Positions 9,301-11,051 of a stretch of 11,051 nt of DNA are shown in pieces (the stretch's first letter is position 1; every line of letters starts with the position of its first letter). The DNA comes from Saccoglossus kowalevskii (lineage: Eukaryota > Hemichordata > Enteropneusta > Harrimaniidae): positions 131,053-142,103 of the forward strand of contig NW_003152253.1 in NCBI RefSeq assembly GCF_000003605.2, given 5' to 3'. Position numbers and translations under genes: made by a program. The notes beneath the pieces were generated by a model. The model saw nothing but the letters and a program-made list of their open reading frames with translations. It searched no databases and was not told the origin of the DNA.

Positions 9301-10840
9301 GACTTGGATGGTACTTCAACGTCACTGGTGACAGGTTTTAATTCTACTGATGCCATCCTACCCCACGCCTGACGTCTCTGCAAAAATAAATAAAAAACAG
9401 CTAGAAAAAAAAAACGTTCAGTGTAAGGCTGCAAACACAAAACACAGGGGATTACAAAGTGTGTTTAGATCAAATGATATGGGATATTCCATGCATCCAT
9501 GACATGACGTTGAAAGTAACAACAGTGTCATGTACATTTATAGTTTTTAGACCAACCTTAGTAACCCTGTCTGTGTATCTCTCAAATCTTGTTGGTGCCA
9601 GGTAGTGATTTGGTAGCCTGATGAAGAGAAGATAATATCAGTCAGGAGGGTTAATTACAATAAAAAACATTAAACCTACAACAAATTAATTCTGACCACA
9701 CTGTTTCATGTTATGACTGAGACAATTGTACTGTCAAATCCATATTATAAGCCACAGCTTCTATTAAAATGGTACAATGAAATAGAGGAGATGCGGCTTC
9801 TATTAGAGCATCTACACATATGAGAAATTTTTGGTACTCAATTGTTCAAAAAGAATAATAGGGATGCAGCTTCTAATAGAGATTTAACGGTAGCAGTTAC
9901 ATTTTATCGACTGCCGTGCGATGACGAATGATCACTGGTGTTGGTTTTATATTTTAAACTGTATAAACAAGACAAAGTAGCGGCAATGAGAAACCTGTAT
10001 TGTTGTTATTTCTGCATCAACAGCACACCAGGCCGCCATTGTTTGTGATTAGGATGTCATGGTACTTTAATGTCACACTGCACTGTCGGCAGGTGTATGA
10101 AACAAAACTGAGTTTGTTTTCATGCCAATCCAACTGGTTGCAAAATCCCTGAAGCTGAATACTATGTGGTTGTGAAAACATGACGAATACTATAAAAATA
10201 CAAATATGATTCTAATTATATATCCAGTTTGAAACTCAACTACTCACATCACCTACAAGTACACACTATAACACTGCCGATATTATCACAAAAACTGTTA
10301 GCCCAACACACGAACAATATAAGTGTAGTTTACCGTAATCAGCTTTAATTTGGATATTTACAACATTCTGGATGATGCAGCTTTTGTTTGATTTTACAAC
10401 TAAACAATTTTGTTTGTTATTTTCGGTAAGTTGACTACCCCTTTTTTAGTAGCAGTTGGGTAGCTCTGATTTGTTTATGTTGTCGTCAATAGGGAGTTTG
10501 ATCGCAGTACAAGACTTTTAGTGCTAAGATGCACCCATAATTAGGCCATTCGGTTATTCAAAAACTGCATCTCAGGGCATGCATGAACAGATTAAATATC
10601 ATCAGCTTTGATTTGATCAATTATAATTAACACTTCCAATATAGAAAATAAAGCGATGTAATACAAAGTAGAGAAAATAGAAATGTGCTCTTACCCATGC
10701 TTGACATGTGACGGGATCTTAAAAACTTGGGCATCATATGCATCATAATCTATATCAGTTAAGACTTTACGTCCATTTTCTAGAACAAGATCACTCGGCT
10801 GGTATAGGGGTGGATCAAGAGCCACCAATGGCTTGAGTTC
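112..10840 (-). CDS. DEPDC5: DEPDC5/Iml1 orthologue, GATOR1 subunit (partial, 12 internal exons)
   Basis: Joined exons: 10840-10695, 9617-9557, 9377-9212, 8705-8478, 6240-5929, 5462-5313, 4656-4385, 3855-3761, 3143-2951, 1395-1189, 979-851, 305-112. They total 2153 nt, an open frame of 717 codons plus 2 nt, and every intron is GT..AG with matching phase. Family-diagnostic blocks are visible in order: NPFAPS with LTSN.RRW, GVDWKSL with PACLPLTTD, SQRLMQG, SMGRTFH, FNWNYLDNYVC, and W.SRFLLLPA. From known biology, DEPDC5 joins NPRL2 and NPRL3 in GATOR1, a GTPase-activating complex for RagA/B that restrains mTORC1 at the lysosome. DEPDC5 contacts RagA through its SHEN domain, and NPRL2 supplies the catalytic arginine. 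Human DEPDC5 is about 1,600 residues, so the window covers roughly the middle 45%: the linker after the SABA domain, SHEN, and the linker before DEP. Both ends of the gene are outside the window. Confidence 0.96.
425..553 (+). repeat. Degenerate ~14-bp minisatellite (CTGGTTCATGCAGA-like)
   Basis: About nine head-to-tail units of 13-16 bp with approximate consensus CTGGTTYATNCAGA. The best units are at 511-551 (ctggttcatgcagg, ctggttcatgcaga) and older units drift toward 425. It is intronic and has no evident function. Confidence 0.8.
641..661 (+). repeat. (GTT)7 microsatellite
   Basis: Seven perfect GTT units, followed by imperfect tac/tat triplets; (AAC)7 in the transcript, inside an intron. 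Confidence 0.97.
851..979 (-). CDS. DEPDC5: DEPDC5 window exon 11 (Ser/Thr/Pro linker)
   Basis: 129 nt, phase 0 on both sides. The chosen acceptor is tgtacattgtag|AAACAAG, giving KQAHDVQQPTSRPPSRR and then a Ser/Thr-rich stretch ending PAAAQK; the donor is CAGAAG|gtaaaa. Two further acceptors lie in frame downstream (cag at 959-960 and the next cag at 956-957), so the exact start could be 979, 958 or 955. The protein is disordered linker, so all three are compatible. It is a symmetric exon that could be an alternative cassette. Confidence 0.78.
1189..1395 (-). CDS. DEPDC5: DEPDC5 window exon 10 (SLKYWRSRFLLLPA motif)
   Basis: 207 nt, phase 0 in (tgtttttttatag), phase 0 out (AGATG|gtgaga). 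It encodes 69 residues: SLKYWRSRFLLLPACN, a short acidic/Thr segment, then FEGFLRFIEGLNRIRR and a basic tail. The R-F-L-L-L-P motif and the F..FI.GLN.IRR helix are conserved in animal DEPDC5 and close the SHEN region before the long pre-DEP linker. Its length is a multiple of three with phase 0 on both sides, so skipping would keep frame but delete a conserved core segment. Confidence 0.96.
1469..1490. repeat. 22-bp near-perfect palindrome
   Basis: GGGGTGCATGG followed by CCATGCGCCCC: 11-bp arms, no spacer, one T/C mismatch (G-U pair in RNA). It lies 74-95 nt upstream of the e10 acceptor in the transcript. Confidence 0.85.
2168..2680 (+). mobile_element. Interspersed repeat of three diverged ~150-bp units with 3' hairpin
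   Basis: Units start near 2168, 2318 and 2467. The latter two share the order aaaatggcc, ttttgaatc, a stretch ending atgtatg, then gttt.aa and a final atg. The right end has a cacacggatacacgcacaga segment and then ggac-tgc-gtcc, a small hairpin in a longer imperfect inverted repeat (gtccctttttcggac / gtccaaacgggaac). A related diverged copy is at 3440-3556. No coding capacity is seen. It may be a non-autonomous element; the class is uncertain. Confidence 0.55.
2831..2850. repeat. 9-bp perfect inverted repeat with 2-nt loop
   Basis: AGTATCATT-TT-AATGATACT, intronic. It may be part of a repeat, because an aaaatggcc element start similar to those at 2318 and 2467 lies at about 2785. Confidence 0.85.
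2951..3143 (-). CDS. DEPDC5: DEPDC5 window exon 9 (FNWNYLDNYVC motif)
   Basis: 193 nt, phase 2 in (acttttag|A), phase 0 out (ATGGAG|gtaatg). It encodes HLYSNPTVEYRYQLWTVD, a middle section with FRPSKL, and FNWNYLDNYVCACEDYGLME. The (F/Y)(N/K)WNYLD.Y(V/I)C sequence is a conserved DEPDC5 block, found just before the S-L-(K)-(F/Y)-W block of e10. The acceptor's pyrimidine tract is weak (upstream sequence is AT-rich), but phase and homology fix the junction. Confidence 0.94.
3144..3760 (-). other. Intron between e8 and e9
   Basis: 617 nt, phase 2. AT-rich. It holds a second copy of the hairpin-ended repeat family at 3440-3556 and otherwise unique sequence. A plus-strand open frame at 3104-3292 overlaps antisense e9 and is not credible as a gene. 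Confidence 0.8.
3440..3556 (+). mobile_element. Fragment of the 2168-2680 repeat family
   Basis: Shares the order of blocks with 2507-2675: aaacaaattgaygtgcat, several gtatg-rich steps, gt.tc.actttcatac, then ttggacttcatccaa and gagaac at the end, where the first copy has cggactgcgtccaa and gggaac. The terminal ttgga-cttca-tccaa is a hairpin. Confidence 0.45.
3761..3855 (-). CDS. DEPDC5: DEPDC5 window exon 8 (SMGRTFH motif)
   Basis: 95 nt, phase 0 in (tttgttcacag), phase 2 out (CCAAG|gtagat). It encodes EASFEYFLSMGRTFHRFSL, then SEEVISVYKYRP. The L-S-M-G-R-T-F-H sequence is conserved in animal DEPDC5 right after the basic loop that ends e7, and the pattern of alternating hydrophobics suggests beta strands. 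It is too short for simple frame searches and was found by motif and phase. Confidence 0.95.
4166..4180. promoter_or_regulatory. EF-C/X-box-like palindrome (possible RFX site)
   Basis: GGTTGC-TAA-GCAACC, a perfect 6-bp inverted repeat with a 3-nt centre. It contains GTTGCTAAGCAAC, the half-site arrangement bound by RFX-family factors (EF-C/MDBP type). It sits 71 nt upstream of a Kozak-type ATG on the plus strand. Whether it is used is unknown. Confidence 0.35.
4251..4278 (+). other. Possible first coding exon of a nested plus-strand transcript (speculative)
   Basis: A 28-nt segment: ATG in strong context (taccATGG), reading MEVLAVLST plus one base, then the donor ACAG|gtgagc. It lies 71 nt downstream of the RFX-like palindrome. 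No downstream plus-strand exon could be found in the window, and the segment contains a CTGTACT-G-AGTACAG palindrome, so chance is a serious alternative. Confidence 0.15.
4385..4656 (-). CDS. DEPDC5: DEPDC5 window exon 7 (GVDWKSL / PACLPLTTD core of SHEN)
   Basis: 272 nt, phase 1 in (gttttttatctccag|GG), phase 0 out (TATCAG|gtaatg). It encodes GVDWKSLIWPACLPLTTDF, then a helical stretch ending in KLSVEQVYKEIISQRLMQG, CQLIV and a basic, disordered tail (RKTPKPKSATS). GVDWKSL..PACLPLTTD and the QRLMQG block are hallmark sequences of animal DEPDC5 and Iml1, and this is the most reliable identification in the window. It belongs to the SHEN region that packs against RagA in GATOR1. Confidence 0.98.
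4657..5312 (-). other. Intron between e6 and e7
   Basis: 656 nt, phase 1. It holds a degenerate minus-strand tRNA-derived SINE (about 4820-5022) and an AT-rich stretch at 5100-5160 built from attttaata repeats. No coding segment is recognised. Confidence 0.8.
4820..5022 (-). mobile_element. Degenerate tRNA-derived SINE (minus orientation)
   Basis: On the minus strand GGTACAGTGGTTAGTG (box A-like, around 4998-5013) is followed about 20 nt later by GGTTTGATTC (box B-like, 4968-4977), with tggggttctgg just before it. This is the pattern of a tRNA gene's internal RNA polymerase III promoter, as in tRNA-Glu/Asp-like SINE heads. The acceptor stem does not pair, so it is not a functional tRNA. The body would run toward about 4820; both ends are approximate. 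Confidence 0.5.
5313..5462 (-). CDS. DEPDC5: DEPDC5 window exon 6 (linker before the GVDWKSL core)
   Basis: 150 nt, phase 1 in (ttattgctgtag|AG, giving Glu with the previous G) and phase 1 out (AAACTG|gtaggc). It encodes YAYRGRSETLTSHRP, then KEGWYWGVTGEQEWSP and LMQT. The aromatic GWYWGVTGEQEW stretch is not one I can match to a named motif. It may replace the short hydrophobic segment that precedes GVDWKSL in vertebrates. The exon is supported by phase, by splice sites and by the absence of stops. Confidence 0.87.
5463..5928 (-). other. Intron between e5 and e6
   Basis: 466 nt, phase 1. AT-rich with several A/T runs (5680-5700). The plus-strand open frame at 5718-5921 has no recognisable homology. 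No repeats or structures stand out. Confidence 0.8.
5929..6240 (-). CDS. DEPDC5: DEPDC5 window exon 5 (GPSGKA start, Ser-rich loop)
   Basis: 312 nt, phase 1 in and phase 1 out. The acceptor is tacctctaag|GT, and with the G of e4 it gives FPIGPSGKAMQTHHQ, which matches the family pattern GPSGEAIQ.HHQ and proves the join across the minisatellite intron. The rest (103 codons) is low-complexity: an acidic NIDDEP patch, an Ala-rich stretch, then a Ser/Met/Asn-rich run (SSASMSSMSSNVS). The donor is CTACAG|gttagg. The Met in GKAMQ is internal and should not be taken as a start. Confidence 0.92.
6258..6273. repeat. 16-bp perfect palindrome next to the e5 acceptor
   Basis: ATACACTATAGTGTAT, self-complementary with no spacer, 17 nt upstream of the e5 3' splice site and immediately before its short pyrimidine tract. 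In RNA it could hold the branch-point area in a small hairpin or pair between transcripts. Confidence 0.9.
6385..6408. repeat. 24-bp perfect palindrome
   Basis: AATTTGACAACA followed by its exact reverse complement (core TTGACAACATGTTGTCAA), no spacer. It lies 144-168 nt upstream of the e5 acceptor in the transcript and 112 bp from the minisatellite edge. It may be a transposon remnant or a dimeric protein site; the sequence does not tell. Confidence 0.95.
6521..8136 (+). repeat. 36-bp minisatellite, 45 copies, with higher-order structure
   Basis: Forty-five head-to-tail monomers, almost all exactly 36 bp: aggtgNacNttcagct followed by aactagcaactagtcatatt, written as two joined parts. Variants recur in fixed order: a trio (tagtgatatt; ttggtgtacttttatct with agccatata; aggtgctcc) appears five times (starting about 6593, 6701, 6989, 7412, 7808). 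The 6989 block is repeated 423 bp later, and the first four monomers are repeated 1215 bp later. Monomer 22 lacks 9 bp (junction near 7305), and ACCGGT is inserted at 7916-7921. Each monomer has ACTAG-CAA-CTAGT, a 5-bp hairpin. All frames are closed. Confidence 0.98.
8478..8705 (-). CDS. DEPDC5: DEPDC5 window exon 4 (entry to the SHEN domain, NPFAPS block)
   Basis: 228 nt, phase 1 in (tattttttcag), phase 1 out (CCTATAG|gtgatt). After a Ser-rich stretch with many charged residues it carries the strongly conserved block ALINPFAPS, then LTSNKRRWTHTFPI. In animal DEPDC5 this block is followed directly by G-P-S/T-G-E/K-A and marks the start of the folded region that binds RagA. Reading on past the donor gives 25-odd unconserved codons before a stop, so the longer uninterrupted frame is not the product. 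The minisatellite intron starts here. Confidence 0.96.
8706..9211 (-). other. Intron between e3 and e4
   Basis: 506 nt, phase 1. It contains a G11 run (8803-8813; C-rich in the transcript, about 100 nt before the e4 acceptor) and a degenerate triplicate at 8851-9115. Minus-strand open frames here are read-through from e3 in other frames. Confidence 0.85.
8851..9115 (+). repeat. Degenerate ~90-100-bp tandem triplicate
   Basis: Copies begin at 8851, 8953 and about 9027. Shared blocks are ggttaatacagttcataa, agtcatcagggtttgaat and aacatcagctcaaggcac, followed in copies 1 and 3 by cacagacta. Divergence rises from copy 2 to copy 3. Confidence 0.75.
9212..9377 (-). CDS. DEPDC5: DEPDC5 window exon 3 (Ser/Arg-rich linker)
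   Basis: 166 nt, phase 0 in (tttatttttgcag acceptor), phase 1 out (AGAA|gtaagt, a near-ideal donor). It encodes 55 residues starting RRQAWGRMASVELKP and ending in a basic, Ser-rich stretch (IPRSRTRAITISGCNRRSS). This looks like disordered linker, with RSRT/RRSS sites of the kind used by basophilic kinases; that role is inference. The terminal A joins AA of e4 to make Lys. Confidence 0.82.
9557..9617 (-). CDS. DEPDC5: DEPDC5 window exon 2 (61-nt microexon)
   Basis: A short exon entered in phase 2 and left in phase 0. The acceptor follows a good pyrimidine tract (ttatcttctcttcatcag) and the donor is ACTAAG|gttggt. It completes a Gly codon and then encodes 20 residues, LPNHYLAP followed by TRFERYTDRVTK, basic and probably helical. 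No function is assigned. It is accepted because its phases join e1 and e3 exactly without a stop. Skipping it would break the frame, since 61 is not a multiple of three. Confidence 0.82.
9618..10694 (-). other. Intron between e1 and e2
   Basis: 1077 nt, phase 2. It contains three dispersed copies of an agcttctattagag-like motif (around 9755, 9794 and 9866) and otherwise unique AT-rich sequence. I see no exon, RNA gene or clear mobile element. Confidence 0.8.
10695..10840 (-). CDS. DEPDC5: DEPDC5 window exon 1 (linker, DYDAYDA patch)
   Basis: 146 nt, entered in phase 0 after the acceptor ctctattacag and leaving in phase 2 at CATGG|gtaaga. It encodes 48 residues beginning ELKPLVALDPP, with an acidic DIDYDAYDAQVF patch and ending SHVKH. 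The DYDAYDA motif followed by a hydrophobic residue resembles the patch in the linker of animal DEPDC5 proteins; the rest of the linker is poorly conserved. The first half of this exon plus its acceptor is repeated twice more upstream (see the 103/102-bp repeat). Only this proximal acceptor gives an open frame into the rest of the exon. Confidence 0.87.
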
Positions 10841-11051
10841 CTGTAATAGAGTAAGGGATAGACCAATTGAAATTTTGGGGAGGAACAGAAAGATCACTTG
10901 GCTGGTATAGGGGTGGATCATGAGCTACCAGTGGCTTAAGTTCCTGTAATAGAGTAAGGGATAACCCAATTGAATCTTGGGGAGGAACAGAAAGATCACT
11001 TGGCTGGTATAGGGGTGGATCAAGAGCCACCAATGGCTTGAGTTCCTGTAA
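10788..11051 (-). repeat. 103/102-bp tandem repeat, three copies, each with an e1 acceptor site
   Basis: Copies start at 10788, 10891 and 10993 (the last cut by the window edge). Each carries the first ~53 nt of e1 (ELKPLVA.DPPLYQPSDL) and an upstream ctctattacag-type acceptor, with exon starts at 10840, 10943 and 11045. The copies differ at several bases. The 102-bp step keeps frame; the 103-bp step shifts it, so entry at 10943 or 11045 leads to TGA at 10815-10817. Confidence 0.93.

Noticed and set aside
9002-9440. Minus-strand frames overlapping e3 and its flanking intron
   Set aside because: One is e3 in another frame; the other runs past a strong AGAA|gtaagt donor. Phase agreement with e4 supports ending the exon at 9212.

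Overview
The window is eukaryotic, animal-type DNA: AT-rich, with short exons bounded by GT..AG introns, microsatellites, a large minisatellite and SINE-like and other interspersed repeats. It holds the central part of one gene on the minus strand, the orthologue of DEPDC5 (yeast Iml1). DEPDC5 is the RagA-binding subunit of GATOR1, the complex that switches off mTORC1 at the lysosome when amino acids are scarce. I count twelve exons (e1 to e12 in transcript order, from about 10840 down to 112). All eleven splice phases agree, and the joined reading frame is 717 codons plus 2 bases without a stop. The start codon and N-terminal half lie beyond base 11051. The DEP domain and C-terminal domain lie beyond base 1. 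The host looks like an invertebrate animal. A marine deuterostome is my guess from overall protein similarity and repeat style, with low confidence.

Layout, right to left (direction of transcription): e1 to e3 (10840-9212) encode a poorly conserved acidic/Ser-rich linker containing a DYDAYDA patch. e4 (8705-8478) carries the conserved NPFAPS..LTSN.RRW block that leads into the SHEN domain. A 2.2-kb intron follows, mostly filled by a 45-copy, 36-bp minisatellite with higher-order structure (6521-8136). e5 and e6 are linker. e7 (GVDWKSL..PACLPLTTD, SQRLMQG), e8 (SMGRTFH), e9 (FNWNYLDNYVC) and e10 (SLKYWRSRFLLLPA) form the most conserved core. e11 and e12 are the Ser/Thr-rich linker that precedes the DEP domain.

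No bacterial-type system, CRISPR array or second clearly supported gene is present. The notable structures are: the minisatellite; tandem duplications of an exon-intron junction at both window edges (three copies of a 5' splice site at 1-160, three copies of a 3' splice site at 10788-11051), where using the extra sites would introduce stops; two perfect palindromes just upstream of e5; an RFX/EF-C-like palindrome followed by a Kozak ATG and a donor-like site on the plus strand in one intron; a degenerate tRNA-derived SINE; and a family of internally repeated interspersed elements ending in a small hairpin.
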